The notes: generated from the letters alone by a model not told the origin. 64,000 nt of DNA from Mycolicibacterium poriferae (GCF_010728325.1 NZ_AP022570.1:62001-126000), one strand, 5' to 3'. Shown: positions 44,834 through 55,320, counted from the first letter of the stretch. Made by a program: numbers and translations.

Positions 44834-46009
44834 CTACAGCGCCCGCCGGCGGCCCAGAGCCGCCGTCGGCCCGGACTGCCCGGCCTTCTTCGGGGTGCCG
44901 TAGTAGCCGTCGGTGAATCGGCCCGGCTTGTCCTTGGCGGCTCGCACCGCCCGGCCGTCACCACCGTGATCGTCATCCCCGTGATCGTGGGAGTGACCGT
45001 CATGATCGTGGGAGTGACCGTCATGGCTGTGGTCGTGGGAGTGACCACCGTGGGAATGACCGTGGGAATGACCGTTGTGCAACGAGGCCGGCACCGTGGC
45101 GTTCGGGTCCACCAGGCGCGGCAGCGCGTCGAGGGCCTTGCGTACGTCCTTGTCGTACTTGACCACGACCGAGACGGTGTCGGAGAGCACCTGGGCGGAC
45201 AGTTCGTCGACGCCGAGAACGGCCAGAGTGCGGGCCCAGTCCAGGGTTTCGGAGATACTGGGCGACTTGCGCAGTTCCAGATCCCGCAGACCGCGGACGA
45301 TGTCGACGAGCTGCGCGGCCAGCGCGTCGGGCAGTCCGGTCTTCTTCGACCGCACGATCTCGAGTTCGCGCTCGGCGGCCGGGTAGTCCAGGAACAGGTG
45401 CAGACAGCGCCGCTTCAGCGCGGCCGCCAGGTCCCGGGTGTTGTTCGAAGTCAGGACCACATACGGCGCGTGCTTGGCCGTGAAGGTGCCGATCTCGGGC
45501 ACCGAGACCTGGTACTCGCCCAGCAATTCCAGCAGCACCGCCTCCAGCGCCTCGTCGGCCCGGTCGATCTCGTCGACCAGCAGCACGACCGGTTCCTCGG
45601 ATCGCACCGCCTCCAGCAGCGGGCGCGGGGCCAGGAACCGGTCGGAGAAGAACACGCTCTCCTGCGCGCCGATCCGTTCCACCGCTTCGCCGAGATCGGC
45701 GGCGTCGGAGACGATCTGGCCGATCTTCTCCCGCAGGATCTGGGTGTAGAGCAGTTGCTTGCCGTAGTCCCACTCGTAGAGTGCTTTGGTCTCGTCCTGA
45801 CCTTCGTAGCACTGCAGCCGCAGCAGTCGCCGACCGGTGGCGGCGGCGAGGACCTTGGCCAGTTCGGTCTTCCCGACCCCGGCCGGCCCCTCGATCAGCA
45901 GCGGCTTGTCCAGGCGGGTCTGCAGGAACACGGTGGTGGCCAGGCGCTCGTCGGCGATGTATCCCTCGCCGGCGAGCGCCTCGCGCACCTCCTCGACAGT
46001 CGAGAACAT
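44834..46009 (-). CDS. MoxR/CoxD-type AAA+ ATPase with His-rich metal-binding tail
   Basis: The protein has 391 residues. Walker A is EGPAGVGKTELAK near 42, Walker B VVLLVDEIDRAD, sensor 1 VVLTSNNTRDL. Beyond the lid domain, about 315-358 is almost only His, Gly, Ser and Asp (HSHGHSHGGHSHDHSHDG and more), as in nickel/zinc/cobalt storage tails. The end PGRFTDGYYGTPKKAGQSG is basic. Its start is one base from the mno stop. Likely a chaperone that delivers metal to or remodels the dehydrogenase. Confidence 0.9.
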   Translation of the reverse strand: MFSTVEEVREALAGEGYIADERLATTVFLQTRLDKPLLIEGPAGVGKTELAKVLAAATGRRLLRLQCYEGQDETKALYEWDYGKQLLYTQILREKIGQIVSDAADLGEAVERIGAQESVFFSDRFLAPRPLLEAVRSEEPVVLLVDEIDRADEALEAVLLELLGEYQVSVPEIGTFTAKHAPYVVLTSNNTRDLAAALKRRCLHLFLDYPAAERELEIVRSKKTGLPDALAAQLVDIVRGLRDLELRKSPSISETLDWARTLAVLGVDELSAQVLSDTVSVVVKYDKDVRKALDALPRLVDPNATVPASLHNGHSHGHSHGGHSHDHSHDGHSHDHDGHSHDHGDDDHGGDGRAVRAAKDKPGRFTDGYYGTPKKAGQSGPTAALGRRRAL

Positions 46010-46010
46010 G

Positions 46011-47303
46011 TCAGGGCAGCAGCTCGTCGAGGTCGCCGTTCATGCAGTGCTCGACCACCGGGCGCACGGTGTCGAACGTGCACTCCTTGGCGTTACCCGG
46101 CGTGCAGGCGTCACCGAGGACGTGGTTGGTGATGCGGTCGACGTCGGCCTTGTCGCCTTTGATCACGGGAGCGTTCTCGTAGAACTTGGTGGGGCCCTGG
46201 CCCAGCCGGTTCTTCGAGTAGCTGTCCTGCTTGACGTCGGTGAACTTCTCGATGATGTTGACGTCGCGCAGCAACCGGATCGCGGCGGCCAGTGCGGCGT
46301 CGGCGGCCTGTACGTCGGTCATGCCGTAGGTGTCCACCCCCATGGCCGCAGCGATGTCGGCGAACCGCTTGTAGGCCACCGGCATGTTGAACGCCCACAC
46401 CCGTGGCAGCGCGATCGCGTTGTTCAGGCCGTGGTGGGTGTCGTAGAACGCGCTGACCGCGTGCGAGATGGAGTGGATGATGCCCAGGCCGCCGGAGTTG
46501 AACGCCTGCGCGGCGATGTACTGCGCGTACATCATGCCCTCGCGGCCCTTGAGGTCGGTGCCGTTCCAGGTGGCCTCACGCAGGTTCTCGGCGGTCAGCT
46601 TGATCGCGCGGATCGCGTTGCCCAGTGACGGTTCGAAGTTCAGCCGGGACACATAGGGCTCGGAGGCGTGCGCGAGCACGTCGAAGCCGCACTGCGCGGT
46701 GTAGTCGACCGGGCACTCGTAGTAGAGCACCGGGTCGTCGACGGCCAGGGTGGCCACCGAGGCGTCGTCGAACGCGACGTACTTGTGGGGGTTGTCCGGG
46801 TCGGTGGTGGTGTCGGTGATGACGTAGGCCCACGACGTCTCCGAGCCGGTGCCCGCGGTGGTCGAGATCGCGATGTGTGGCGGGTTCTTGGGGTTCTCGC
46901 TCTTGTTGAAGCCCTCGAAGTCGTTGACGTTGCGCCCGTCGTGGGCGATCGAGATGCGGGCGCCCTTGCAGGCGTCGTGGGTGGAGCCGCCGCCGATGGA
47001 GACGAAGCTGTCGCATTCGTTCTCCTGGTAGAGCTTCACGGTGTCCATGACGTTGTAGTCCTTGGGGTTGGACTCCACCTGGTCGTAGACGACGACCTCG
47101 AGCCCGTGCCACTTCAGCGATTCGGCCATGTTGTGCACGATGTCGGTGCCCCGTAGCCCGGAGGACATCAGCAGGGTGCGCTTGAAGCCCATCTTGAGCG
47201 CTTCGGGACCGACCATCTCGTGTGCGCCGGGACCCATCATGGCGCGGGGGAAGGGGTGGAATTCCTTGATGGGGAAGGGCTTGAGGAGATCTTCGACCTT
47301 CAT
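46011..47303 (-). CDS. mno: Mycofactocin-dependent methanol/alcohol dehydrogenase Mno (NDMA-dependent type)
   Basis: The protein has 430 residues from ATG 47303, with GGAAAGGACC upstream. Group III iron-type alcohol dehydrogenase fold: SIGGGSTHDACKGA, STTAGTGSETSWA, and metal ligands in FDVLAHASEPYVS and HSISHAVSAFYDTHHG. Sequence and neighbours match the N,N-dimethyl-4-nitrosoaniline-dependent methanol dehydrogenases of mycobacteria and Rhodococcus. These keep a tightly bound nicotinamide and re-oxidise it with mycofactocin. First gene of the six-gene operon. Confidence 0.9.
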   Translation of the reverse strand: MKVEDLLKPFPIKEFHPFPRAMMGPGAHEMVGPEALKMGFKRTLLMSSGLRGTDIVHNMAESLKWHGLEVVVYDQVESNPKDYNVMDTVKLYQENECDSFVSIGGGSTHDACKGARISIAHDGRNVNDFEGFNKSENPKNPPHIAISTTAGTGSETSWAYVITDTTTDPDNPHKYVAFDDASVATLAVDDPVLYYECPVDYTAQCGFDVLAHASEPYVSRLNFEPSLGNAIRAIKLTAENLREATWNGTDLKGREGMMYAQYIAAQAFNSGGLGIIHSISHAVSAFYDTHHGLNNAIALPRVWAFNMPVAYKRFADIAAAMGVDTYGMTDVQAADAALAAAIRLLRDVNIIEKFTDVKQDSYSKNRLGQGPTKFYENAPVIKGDKADVDRITNHVLGDACTPGNAKECTFDTVRPVVEHCMNGDLDELLP

Positions 47304-47457
47304 GGTGTGGTCCTTTCCGGGCCGTGGCGACGATGCAGCAGGGATGAGTCGGTGCTCTGTGATGGCACGGTAGGCACGCGGATGTGAGCTACGGAACAGT
47401 TGTGCGGCAAGACCGAATCGTCGGGCAGCGCAAGTGCGCACGACCGGACAGTGGCGG

Positions 47458-47477
47458 ACCTACCCGATCGGGCAGGT
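47458..47477. promoter_or_regulatory. 20-bp imperfect palindrome upstream of mno
   Basis: ACCTACCCGATCGGGCAGGT pairs with itself at 9 of 10 positions. It lies 155 bp upstream of the mno start and contains the same CGGGCAGG half found in the mftA/mftM dyad. The rest of the spacer 47304-47499 shows no gene. It also touches the end of egtE (stop near 47500). Confidence 0.5.
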
Positions 47478-47499
47478 CGGCAGCGTCATGGCCGGTGGG

Positions 47500-48597
47500 T
47501 CAGGGGGTGACGGCGCGCAGTGCGCCCGCCACGGCGGCGAGCTCGGCGTCGGTGACGTCGACATGCGGCGACACACGCAGCGCCGGCTCCGTCATCTCCC
47601 GCGGGGCTCGCTCCAGCCCCAGGTAGGTCGTCACGATGGAGTGCTCGGCGATCAACCGGGCGCGCACGGTCGCGGGATCGACACCCGGCGGCGGGCGCAG
47701 TGTGGTGATCGCGCTGGGTTCGTCGACCGGTTCCACGACCGCCCAACCGGCGACACCGGCCAGTGCGGTGCGTGTGGCTGCCCCGACCTCTCGCAGCCGG
47801 GCCTGCATCTCGGCGGGCCCGGCCGCCACGTACTCCCCCAGGGACAGTGACAAGCCCACGTGCAGGCCGACATTGGTTTCGGCGTGGCCGAGCCACAGCA
47901 CGGTCGGTTCGGACAGCAGACCGGGCCTGGTGGCCAGCACACCGACACCGCGCGGGCCCGCGACCCACTTTCGCGACGACGAGTAGAACGCGTCGGCGCC
48001 GATCCCGGCGCAGTCGAGATGGCCGAAACCCTGTGCGGCGTCGATGACGACGGGCACTCCGAGGTCGCGGCACACCGCGGCCACCTCGCGGGCAGGCTGC
48101 ACCGTCCCGGTGTGGCTGCCCAGAATCGTGAAATGCACCAGTGGCGGCGGGTCGGCCGACAGCTCCCTGCCGGCCTCGTCGGCGTCGAGCCGGCCGACGC
48201 CGTCGACGGGCAGAGTCTGCACCTCGAACCCGCGCCGCGCCATGATGGCCAGATTCGGCCCGAACTCACCGGGCAGGCAGGCCAGCCGACGCGCGCCGCG
48301 CCAGTCGTCGAGCAGGATGTCCAGGGCGTGGTTGGAGCCGGTGGTGAAGTACACGTCGGCGTCGGTCATGCCGGTGAGCGCGCGAACGGCGGCCCGACCG
48401 GCATCCAGTGCGGGGCCGGCGGCCTGTGCGGCCTGGTATCCGCCGATCTCGGCTTCGTGACGGGCGTGGGCCGCCGACGCGTCGATGACCGCGAAACTCT
48501 GCCGTGAGCAGGCCGCGCTGTCGACATGGATGCCCGCCGCGGGCGGCCGGGCGGCCCGCCACTGGTCGGCGAGCGTCATGTCACCAGATGTGCTCAC
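47500..48597 (-). CDS. egtE: Ergothioneine C-S lyase EgtE (PLP)
   Basis: The protein has 365 residues from GTG 48597, which overlaps the egtD stop (ATG 48579 would give 359). PLP class V fold: [11 protein letters not shown] and [13 protein letters not shown] bind cofactor, [13 protein letters not shown] contains the Asp, and the Schiff-base Lys is in [13 protein letters not shown]. It cleaves the hercynyl-cysteine sulfoxide to give ergothioneine. Last gene of egtABCDE. Counterpart of Rv3700c. Confidence 0.93.
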   Translation of the reverse strand: MSTSGDMTLADQWRAARPPAAGIHVDSAACSRQSFAVIDASAAHARHEAEIGGYQAAQAAGPALDAGRAAVRALTGMTDADVYFTTGSNHALDILLDDWRGARRLACLPGEFGPNLAIMARRGFEVQTLPVDGVGRLDADEAGRELSADPPPLVHFTILGSHTGTVQPAREVAAVCRDLGVPVVIDAAQGFGHLDCAGIGADAFYSSSRKWVAGPRGVGVLATRPGLLSEPTVLWLGHAETNVGLHVGLSLSLGEYVAAGPAEMQARLREVGAATRTALAGVAGWAVVEPVDEPSAITTLRPPPGVDPATVRARLIAEHSIVTTYLGLERAPREMTEPALRVSPHVDVTDAELAAVAGALRAVTP

Positions 48598-49565
48598 TTC
48601 ACCGAGAGCGACAGCCCGAAGTCGCCGGCGTCGTCGGTCCACCAGTGGGTGCGCTCCAGTCCGGCGGCGGCCAGCTCGGCGTCCACCCCGGATCTACGGA
48701 ACTTGCACGACACCTCGGTCAGCATCTCCTCGCCGTCGGCGAAGTCGACGTCGAGATCCAGCGCTGTGATGTGCACCCGCTGCGGACGCGTCGACCGCAG
48801 CCACATCTCGATGCGCTCCTCGTCGGCGTTCCACCTGGCGACGTGCTGGTAGGCGGGCACGTCGAAGTCCGCCCCGAGTTCGCGGTTGACCACCGTGAGC
48901 ACGTTGCGGTTGAACTGCGCGGTCACCCCGGCGTTGTCGTCGTAGGCACGAACCAACCGGTCGACGTCCTTGACCAGGTCGGTGCCCAGCAGCAACGTGT
49001 CACCGGGCTGCATCATCTCCGAGACCGACGCGAGGAACTCGGCACGCGGTCCGGGCGTGAGGTTGCCGAGCGTGGAGCCCAGGAACGCCACCAACCGACG
49101 GCCGACGGCCGGGATCTTGCCCAGATGTTCCTCGAAATCACCGCACACCGCGTTGATCTCGACACCCGGGTACTCCTGTTGGATGGCCTGCCCCGCCAGC
49201 TGCAGCACGCTGGGGTCGACGTCGAACGGGATGAAGCGGCGCAGCGACCCCTGCTCGCGCAACGCGTTCAGCAGTGCCCGGGTCTTCTCCGACGTGCCGC
49301 TGCCCAACTCGACGAGGGTGTCCGCCCCGGAGGCGGTGGCGATCTCACCCGCGCGGGCCGCCAGGATCTGCGCCTCGGCGCGGGTCGGGTAGTACTCGGG
49401 CAGCCGGGTGATTTGGTCGAACAAGTCGCTGCCGACGGCGTCGTAGAACCACTTGGGCGGCAACGTTTTCGGTTGCTGCGTCAACCCATCGCGGACGTCG
49501 CGGCGCAGCGCCGCGTCGGCGGCGTCCGCGGCAAGGTAGTTGTCGAGCGACAGGTCGGTCATCAC
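48594..49565 (-). CDS. egtD: L-histidine N-alpha-trimethyltransferase EgtD
   Basis: The protein has 323 residues from GTG 49565 (ATG 49562 directly after). [19 protein letters not shown] is the EgtD substrate-binding lead. The SAM site includes [19 protein letters not shown]. The late [12 protein letters not shown] region matches the conserved C-terminus. It makes hercynine from histidine and three SAM, the committed step. Overlaps with egtC and egtE by 4 bp each. Counterpart of Rv3701c. Confidence 0.95.
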   Translation of the reverse strand: MMTDLSLDNYLAADAADAALRRDVRDGLTQQPKTLPPKWFYDAVGSDLFDQITRLPEYYPTRAEAQILAARAGEIATASGADTLVELGSGTSEKTRALLNALREQGSLRRFIPFDVDPSVLQLAGQAIQQEYPGVEINAVCGDFEEHLGKIPAVGRRLVAFLGSTLGNLTPGPRAEFLASVSEMMQPGDTLLLGTDLVKDVDRLVRAYDDNAGVTAQFNRNVLTVVNRELGADFDVPAYQHVARWNADEERIEMWLRSTRPQRVHITALDLDVDFADGEEMLTEVSCKFRRSGVDAELAAAGLERTHWWTDDAGDFGLSLSVK

Positions 49566-50251
49566 AATCCTCTCAGGGGCGTCAGCGTCACCTCTGTGCC
49601 GGTGACGTCGACGAGGTGGCGGTCCGGGACTTCCTGCCAGGACGGGTCGTCGTCGTAGGGTTCGCTGGCGATGACGACCCCATCGGGTCGGCGTAACACC
49701 GACAGGGTGTCCCCCCAGGTGGTGGCCAGCATCCGGGAGCCGTTGGCGGCCACGATGTTCAGCCGCGCATCGGGATCCCCGGCGGCCACCTCCACGATGG
49801 TGTCGCCGAGGTGGTCCAGACCGCGGTCGAAGATCAGCGCGGCGAGTAGCGCGCTGTCATTGGTGGACTCGGCTCGCCGCGACATCGGCAGCACCGCGCG
49901 GTCGACGATTCCGTTGTGCGACAACAACCAGGTGCCGTCGGTGAACGGCGCTGACGCCGAGGCTTCGACGGGCATGTTCACACTCGCCGAGCGGACGGCC
50001 GCCACCACGCACCCGCTGGACAGTGCCGGCGCCACCGACGCGAACGACGGGTCTCCCCACAGCGGCGAGGCGCTGCGCCACCGCCGGGGCACCGACCGAT
50101 CGAAGAAGCCGACACCCCAGCCGTCGGCGTTCATCAGTCCGTGCTTCTGGCGGCGCGGCGCGTAGGACTGAACCAGTAGACCCGAGGGCGGCTCCAGCAT
50201 CAGCGACGCGACCGACACCGGCTCTCCGAGCCAGCCCAGATGCCTACACAT
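49562..50251 (-). CDS. egtC: Gamma-glutamyl hercynylcysteine sulfoxide hydrolase EgtC
   Basis: The protein has 229 residues from ATG 50251. It starts MCRHLGWLG, so Met removal exposes the N-terminal nucleophile Cys2 of class II glutamine amidotransferases. [20 protein letters not shown] and [12 protein letters not shown] are the expected glutaminase strands. It removes glutamate from the EgtB product. It overlaps egtB by 8 bp. Counterpart of Rv3702c. Confidence 0.95.
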   Translation of the reverse strand: MCRHLGWLGEPVSVASLMLEPPSGLLVQSYAPRRQKHGLMNADGWGVGFFDRSVPRRWRSASPLWGDPSFASVAPALSSGCVVAAVRSASVNMPVEASASAPFTDGTWLLSHNGIVDRAVLPMSRRAESTNDSALLAALIFDRGLDHLGDTIVEVAAGDPDARLNIVAANGSRMLATTWGDTLSVLRRPDGVVIASEPYDDDPSWQEVPDRHLVDVTGTEVTLTPLRGL

Positions 50252-51548
50252 CCGCGTCCCAGGCCAGTCGCACACCGGAGAAGATCTGCCTGCGGATCGG
50301 ATGGTCCCAGTTGCGGAAGCTGGGCCGCAGGATTCCCGGCGCGACGGCCCACGACCCGCCGCGCAGCACCCGGTAGTCGCCGGTCGTGACTCCGTCGAAG
50401 AACGGCTGGGAGTAGTTCTCGTAGACCATCGGGGTGAAGCCGGGCCACGGCCGCAGCGGTGAGGACGTCCATTCCCACATGTCGCCGAGCATCTGTTCGG
50501 CACCGTAGGCCGACGCCGCGGCCGGGTAGGCACCGACCGGCGCCGGCCGCAGCGCGTCCCCGCCGAGGTTGGCCAGCGCGGCCGTGGGTGCTGACGCCCC
50601 CCAGGGGTAGCGGCGCCGGCTTCGGGTGGCCGGGTCCCAGGCGCAGGCCTTCTCCCACTCGACCTCGGTGGGTAGCCGGGCCCCGGCCCACGCCGCGTAC
50701 GCCTCGGCTTCGAAGTAGGTGATGTGCTGGACGGGCTCGTCGTCGGGGATGTCCTCCACGTGGCCGAACCGGGTGCGGGTGCCCGTGAGCGCTCCGTCGC
50801 CCCAGAACAGCGGAGCGGTCAACGCGGCCTGTCGGCAGTGGGCCCAGCCTTCTGCCGACCACCAGCGGGGCTCGCGGTAGCCGCCGTCGTCGATGAAACC
50901 GCGCCATTCGCCGTTGGTCACCGGCACCCGGCCGATGCGGAACGCGGGGACGTCGACGACGTGGGCGGGGCGTTCGTTGTCGAGCGAGAACGGCTCGGTG
51001 GTGGCGTCGACGCCCAGGACGAACTCCCCGGCGGGCACCAGCACCGACGTCCCGGCCACTCCCGCACGCCCCGGGGGTAGAGCCGCGCCGCGGTCGAGCA
51101 GCGGGGCGCCGGATCGCAGGCTCAACGCCTGCAGCATCGTCTCGTCGTGTTGGTTCTCATGGCTGACCACCATCGCGAACGTGAACGCGTCGGGGTGGTC
51201 GTCGGGCAGGGCCTCGAGCACGTCGAGGGCACGGCCGCGCACGGTGTCGCAGTAGGCACGAGCATCGGCCGGCGGCAGCAGCGGCAGCTCGCCGCGGCTG
51301 GCGCGCGAGTGCGTGAACGCATCATAGAGCTGGTCCACCTGCGGGCTCAGCAGCCCTGGGCGGTCGGCGTTGCCGCCGCGCAGCAGCCACCACTCCTCCT
51401 GCTGCCCGATGTGCGCCAGGTCCCAGACCAGCGGGCTCATCAGCGGGTCGTACTGGCGGCGCACCTCGGCGTCGTCGAAGTCGACGAGCCGCAGCGTGCG
51501 TTGCCGGGCCTTGGTCAGCTCGTCGGCGAGCACCTCGTGTGTGGTCAC
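50244..51548 (-). CDS. egtB: Sulfoxide synthase EgtB (non-heme iron)
   Basis: The protein has 434 residues from GTG 51548 (GGGGAGAT upstream). The N-terminal DinB-like bundle gives the iron ligands: one His in [13 protein letters not shown] and HENQHDE (HxxxHxE) near 130. The C-terminal FGE-sulfatase-like domain has [21 protein letters not shown] and RVLRGGSW. It joins gamma-glutamylcysteine and hercynine with O2. Counterpart of Rv3703c. Confidence 0.95.
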   Translation of the reverse strand: MTTHEVLADELTKARQRTLRLVDFDDAEVRRQYDPLMSPLVWDLAHIGQQEEWWLLRGGNADRPGLLSPQVDQLYDAFTHSRASRGELPLLPPADARAYCDTVRGRALDVLEALPDDHPDAFTFAMVVSHENQHDETMLQALSLRSGAPLLDRGAALPPGRAGVAGTSVLVPAGEFVLGVDATTEPFSLDNERPAHVVDVPAFRIGRVPVTNGEWRGFIDDGGYREPRWWSAEGWAHCRQAALTAPLFWGDGALTGTRTRFGHVEDIPDDEPVQHITYFEAEAYAAWAGARLPTEVEWEKACAWDPATRSRRRYPWGASAPTAALANLGGDALRPAPVGAYPAAASAYGAEQMLGDMWEWTSSPLRPWPGFTPMVYENYSQPFFDGVTTGDYRVLRGGSWAVAPGILRPSFRNWDHPIRRQIFSGVRLAWDADV

Positions 51549-51555
51549 ATCTCCC

Positions 51556-52830
51556 CTACATCTCGGCGTGGGCCAGCTGCCGCACCGCGCCCGCGATGCC
51601 GTGCTCGACGGCCCGGTCGGCGAAGTCGTCGGCTGGGCACCATCGTTGTTCGACCGAACGCACGAGCAGCTGTATGGATTCCTCGACCGCCGCGGGTGCC
51701 CTCTCGGAGGCGGCCTGCACACACCGTTTCGCCGCGTCGTGCAGCCGCCGGTCCTGCAGCCCGGTGCGGGCGGCACAGTCCCATGCCGTGGCCACCGGCT
51801 CGGTCGCCTCGGCGGCGATGGCGGCGGCCGACGGGTCGTCGAGCAGCGTGGTCAGGGTGAACACCACGGCGGGCCAGATCGCGTCCGGGGTGCTGTCGAG
51901 GTAGCGGATCTCCAGGAAGCCGCGCGGCCGCACCGGCGGGAACAAGGTGGTCAGGTGATAGTCGAGATCCGCCAGGGTCGGGCGCCGGTCATCGAGGAGC
52001 ACCGTGCCGTCGGCCCAGTCGGCGAACGGGACCCACTGGGTGATCGGGGTCGGTTCGGAACCGTGCACGAGCATGACCGGCGCGCGGAGGGCGTAGCGCG
52101 CCCAGTCACTGGCCGGGTCGTCGCCGCTTTCCCCGAGGATCGGCCCGCAGCGCGCCGAGTCCAACCGGCTCCACACCCGCTGACGCGACGACCGCCAACC
52201 GGTGAAGCTGCCGTGCTGGATGGGTGAGTTCGCGGCGACCGCCACCATCACCGGGCCGAGCGCATGCGCCAGCCGAACCCGTTCACTCCACCCGGAGCGC
52301 GGCCCTGCGTCGAGATTGACCTGGACCGAGGCCGTCGACGTCATCATCGCCGCGCCCGCCTCACCGGTCCCGCTGGCCTCGAAGAACTGCTCCATCGCCT
52401 GATAGCGGCCTCCCGGATTCACGCGCCGGGCCGGCCGGATCGGATCCACGCCGAGCAGGACCAGACCCAGACCCGCCTGCGCGAAGCGGGTCTTCAGGAC
52501 AGCCCGGTCCCGCGCGATCGCCGCGATCGCCGCGGGGGCGGCGTCGAACGGGGGCCCCGAGAGCTCGACCGCTCCGCCGGGCTCGACGGTGACGACACTG
52601 CCTCCGGGCAGCGGCGGCAACGCCGCGATCACCGCGGTCAACTCGTCCCAGCCGGGACGGCGCGTCGGATCGGCCAGGTCGTAGCAGTGCGCCTCGATCT
52701 CCAGCCCCACCTGCCCGACCGGACCGTCGGTCAGACATTGTTCGGCGACGTGCTGGGCGGCATCTTCAGCGCTGGTCAACGGCTCGGCGCAGCCGACAGC
52801 GGCGCCCTCACAGACGGTGGCGCGGGCCAT
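51556..52830 (-). CDS. egtA: Glutamate-cysteine ligase EgtA
   Basis: The protein has 424 residues. [11 protein letters not shown] is the acidic metal-binding strand, GAVELSGPP the second, and [11 protein letters not shown] and [19 protein letters not shown] follow, as in GCS2-type ligases. It makes gamma-glutamylcysteine, the sulfur donor substrate of EgtB. First gene of egtABCDE; the promoter must lie in the 143-bp spacer 52831-52973, where I see no clear operator. Counterpart of Rv3704c. Confidence 0.93.
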   Translation of the reverse strand: MARATVCEGAAVGCAEPLTSAEDAAQHVAEQCLTDGPVGQVGLEIEAHCYDLADPTRRPGWDELTAVIAALPPLPGGSVVTVEPGGAVELSGPPFDAAPAAIAAIARDRAVLKTRFAQAGLGLVLLGVDPIRPARRVNPGGRYQAMEQFFEASGTGEAGAAMMTSTASVQVNLDAGPRSGWSERVRLAHALGPVMVAVAANSPIQHGSFTGWRSSRQRVWSRLDSARCGPILGESGDDPASDWARYALRAPVMLVHGSEPTPITQWVPFADWADGTVLLDDRRPTLADLDYHLTTLFPPVRPRGFLEIRYLDSTPDAIWPAVVFTLTTLLDDPSAAAIAAEATEPVATAWDCAARTGLQDRRLHDAAKRCVQAASERAPAAVEESIQLLVRSVEQRWCPADDFADRAVEHGIAGAVRQLAHAEM

Positions 52831-52973
52831 GTCAGCCCCTTCCGGGTCGGGAACGGTCGCTGCCTTCTATGTCCATCTTCCAGACCGCACCGACAAAGTC
52901 CCGCGTTCGGCAAGTGACACGTGGGTGACGTGTACCCGAATTCACCCGCCGTTACGTGACCTGATCACGTGAC

Positions 52974-53621
52974 CTACTGGCCCAAGGTGTTCTGCATCGC
53001 CCCGGCCAACACGTTGACCGCGGGTCCGCCGTTACCCGACTGGCACACCTTCGCCTGCAGCAACACGTTCTCCCGCAACCGGGTGGTGACGAAGCAGCGC
53101 CGGTCTGTCCCGGCTTCCTGCTTGACCCAGTCGGCCTCGGTCGCCGTCGTCACGCCACCGGTGAAGGTCCACACCTCGGTGGTGAAGTTGTCCAGGTGCA
53201 TCACGGTGGTCTGGCCGTTGCATCCACTGGTGCGGTCGACGACGCGGTGGAAGGCGCGGTCGGCAGCGTCGGTGGTGGCGAACACTCCCACGGATTGCTT
53301 GACGAGGTGGGTCATGTCGGTCGGCGTTTCCTGCGCCACCGCACCGCTGAACGCGGCCAGGTCGGGATCGTTGTAGACCTCGGGCAGACCGATGTCGGCC
53401 CAGTTGTTGCAGGCCGGGTTGTCCACCCAGAAGGACTGGAACGGCTCGGTGAACGTCCACTCGTGGTTCAACCGGGCACCGACGATGTTGCTGACCGACC
53501 CCTTGGGCAGGACGGCGTAGTTGACCACGCCTGGAGCGGACGGACTCGCCGACGCCGCGACGGCCAACGGCACACCCATCAATGCGGCGGCGACACCGGC
53601 CAGAAGTCGGAGGCCGCGCAC
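52974..53621 (-). CDS. Secreted PknH-like extracellular sensor-domain protein
   Basis: The protein has 215 residues, GTG start. The signal peptide (LRLLAGVAAALMGVPLAVAASA) is cleaved near residue 26. The mature part matches the PknH extracellular-type fold with four Cys in NPACNNW, TSGCNG, RRCFVTT and AKVCQSG, expected as two disulfides. It has no kinase part. Counterpart of Rv3705c by position. Possibly a cell-wall ligand binder. Confidence 0.82.
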   Translation of the reverse strand: MRGLRLLAGVAAALMGVPLAVAASASPSAPGVVNYAVLPKGSVSNIVGARLNHEWTFTEPFQSFWVDNPACNNWADIGLPEVYNDPDLAAFSGAVAQETPTDMTHLVKQSVGVFATTDAADRAFHRVVDRTSGCNGQTTVMHLDNFTTEVWTFTGGVTTATEADWVKQEAGTDRRCFVTTRLRENVLLQAKVCQSGNGGPAVNVLAGAMQNTLGQ

Positions 53622-53705
53622 GTCAGACCTCGGTCGCTCGCGTCACGGCGTCGGGGTTCGCCTGGTCGTCGATGCTCATGCCACCGATCATGCCAGTCCG
53701 CCGGA

Positions 53706-54821
53706 TCAGGCGTCCTCGGTCAGAAGCCGGTCGAGGTGCCAGTCCCCGAACGGATCGGGATAGTGGCGCCACGACTTCGGTCGGGCCATCTCGTCATCGG
53801 TGATCAGTGCCCCCCGCAGTCCGGCCAGGATCTCCTCCGGATCGGCACCGCACACCAGCACGGTCATCGACGTGTGCCGGTCACCGTGCCGGTCACTCCA
53901 TGCCAGATCGGCCATCGCGCGCCGTTCGGGGTCGACATAGGCGCCCTCGCGCGACGTCATCGCCGCCAGCCACGGTCCCGCGTGGTCGACCCGCAGGCCA
54001 CCGCCGGCCGATTCCAGCCACATGACCCGATCGGTCCTGTTGGCCAGCCAGAGCCGGCCCCGGCTGCGGACCACGCCTTCGAGCAGCAGGTCCACGGCGG
54101 CGTGGAGCCGCTCCGGATGGAAGGGGCGGCGTGCGGCGAACTCCACAAGCCTCACCGGGCCCATCGGCTCCAGGGGCGGCTGCCCGGCCAGCAGTGGCCC
54201 ATGCGGGTTGTCGCTGCGGCCACGGCGCGCGTCCGGCCGCAGACCTGACAGCGCCCGTTCCAACCGCTCGGGCCCGACGGTGATGCGGGCCTTGGGCGCC
54301 AGCCGCCGGGTGACGGCGAGGGTGTCGGGATGCGGGTCGGACAGCACGACGACATCGGCGAACTCGACCTGCCCCACGAGCACCTGCGCCACCGTCCTGC
54401 CGTCGTCGAGTTCCTCCTCGCCGACCGCTCCGGGGAGCCAGGTCGGTGTGTGCACCGCAGTGACCACCGCGCTGAGCGCGACGTCGCGCGCACATGCCGA
54501 CCGGGTCAGCGCGAAACACAATTGCTCGGGCTCGGTCCACGGCGAGAGGCGGACGACGATGCGCTCGACGCCGGGCCGACGGTGCAGCGCACGCAGGTGG
54601 TCGAGCAGGTCGTTGCGCACCGTGCAGGCCACACAACAGTTCATGAGCTCGAGCACCGTGTCGGCGCTGACATGCACCCCGTTCTGCACCGTGACCGTCC
54701 GGCGGTGCACGACGTGTCCGTCGAACCAGTGCTCGACCAGGGCGGTGCCGGGCACGAGGAGGGCGTGAGCGATCTCGTCGGTGTCGCACTGGCCAGCCAC
54801 GACGATGACCGGGGTCCGCAT
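53706..54821 (-). CDS. mrf: Ribosome hibernation-recruiting GTPase-like protein Mrf (COG0523 relative)
   Basis: The protein has 371 residues from ATG 54821 with GAGGAGG eight bases upstream. The N-terminal CobW-like fold keeps [10 protein letters not shown] in place of a full Walker [20 protein letters not shown] is the zinc-handling Cys loop of COG0523. The CobW C-terminal domain follows ([21 protein letters not shown]). In M. smegmatis the similarly placed protein recruits the hibernation factor to Zn-independent ribosomes. It is divergent from those ribosomal genes. Confidence 0.85.
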   Translation of the reverse strand: MRTPVIVVAGQCDTDEIAHALLVPGTALVEHWFDGHVVHRRTVTVQNGVHVSADTVLELMNCCVACTVRNDLLDHLRALHRRPGVERIVVRLSPWTEPEQLCFALTRSACARDVALSAVVTAVHTPTWLPGAVGEEELDDGRTVAQVLVGQVEFADVVVLSDPHPDTLAVTRRLAPKARITVGPERLERALSGLRPDARRGRSDNPHGPLLAGQPPLEPMGPVRLVEFAARRPFHPERLHAAVDLLLEGVVRSRGRLWLANRTDRVMWLESAGGGLRVDHAGPWLAAMTSREGAYVDPERRAMADLAWSDRHGDRHTSMTVLVCGADPEEILAGLRGALITDDEMARPKSWRHYPDPFGDWHLDRLLTEDA

Positions 54822-54836
54822 ACTTCCTCCTCTATC

Positions 54837-54908
54837 GGGAACGATTTTCATCAGGACGTTGTTCACGCTACAGTCGACGACACCAGTTGTCGAAAATCAT
54901 TGTCATTA
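54837..54908. promoter_or_regulatory. Two Zur-box-like sites between mrf and rpmB2
   Basis: GAAAATCATTGTCA (54892-54905) differs by one base from the mycobacterial Zur core GAAAATCATTTTCA and lies 15 bp before rpmB2. On the other side AACGATTTTCATCA (54839-54852) keeps the TGAAAATCGTT half in reverse, 18 bp before mrf. Zinc starvation would therefore induce both directions. Confidence 0.75.
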
Positions 54909-54919
54909 AGGAGGTCCCC

Positions 54920-55156
54920 GTGTCCGCTCACTGCCAGGTGACCGGTCGCTCCCCGAGCTTCGGAAACACGGTGTCGCACTCCCACCGCCGCACCCGCCGG
55001 CGCTGGGACCCCAACATCCAGCGCAAGACCTACTACCTGCCCTCCGAGGGGCGCCGGGTCACGCTGCGCGTCAGCGCCAAGGGCATCAAGGTCATCGACC
55101 GGGACGGCATCGAGGCCGTGGTTGCCCGGTTGCGCCGGGAAGGCCAGAAGATCTGA
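54920..55156 (+). CDS. rpmB2: Zinc-independent ribosomal protein bL28
   Basis: The protein has 78 residues from GTG 54920 (AAGGAGGTCCCC upstream). [20 protein letters not shown] is the bL28 core. The N-terminus has a single Cys (AHCQVTGRS) in place of the zinc CxxC pair of the housekeeping form. It replaces the zinc protein in the large subunit under zinc limitation. TGATG overlap with the next gene. Confidence 0.93.
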   Translation: MSAHCQVTGRSPSFGNTVSHSHRRTRRRWDPNIQRKTYYLPSEGRRVTLRVSAKGIKVIDRDGIEAVVARLRREGQKI

Positions 55157-55320
55157 TGGCGCGCAATGAGATCCGCCCGCTGATCAAGCTCAAGTCCACC
55201 GCGGGCACCGGCTACACCTACATCACCCGCAAGAACCGGCGCAACGATCCAGACCGCATCGTGCTGCGCAAGTACGACCCGGTGATCCGCAAGCACGTCG
55301 ACTTCCGCGAGGAGCGCTGA
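55156..55320 (+). CDS. rpmG: Zinc-independent ribosomal protein bL33
   Basis: A 54-residue protein (begins [20 protein letters not shown], ends [14 protein letters not shown]). No Cys at all, so the non-zinc form of bL33. Start and stop each overlap the neighbours by one base (TGATG). Easily missed because of its size. Confidence 0.93.
   Translation: MARNEIRPLIKLKSTAGTGYTYITRKNRRNDPDRIVLRKYDPVIRKHVDFREER

Noticed and set aside
37636..47303. mftB, mftC, mftE or mftF near mftA
   Set aside because: I looked for a PqqD-like, radical SAM (CxxxCxxC), creatininase-like or glycosyltransferase frame on both strands here and found none.
53623..53679. 18-codon ATG frame ending just before the PknH-like sensor protein gene
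   Set aside because: Could be a leader peptide, but there is no clear ribosome site and nothing distinguishes it from chance.
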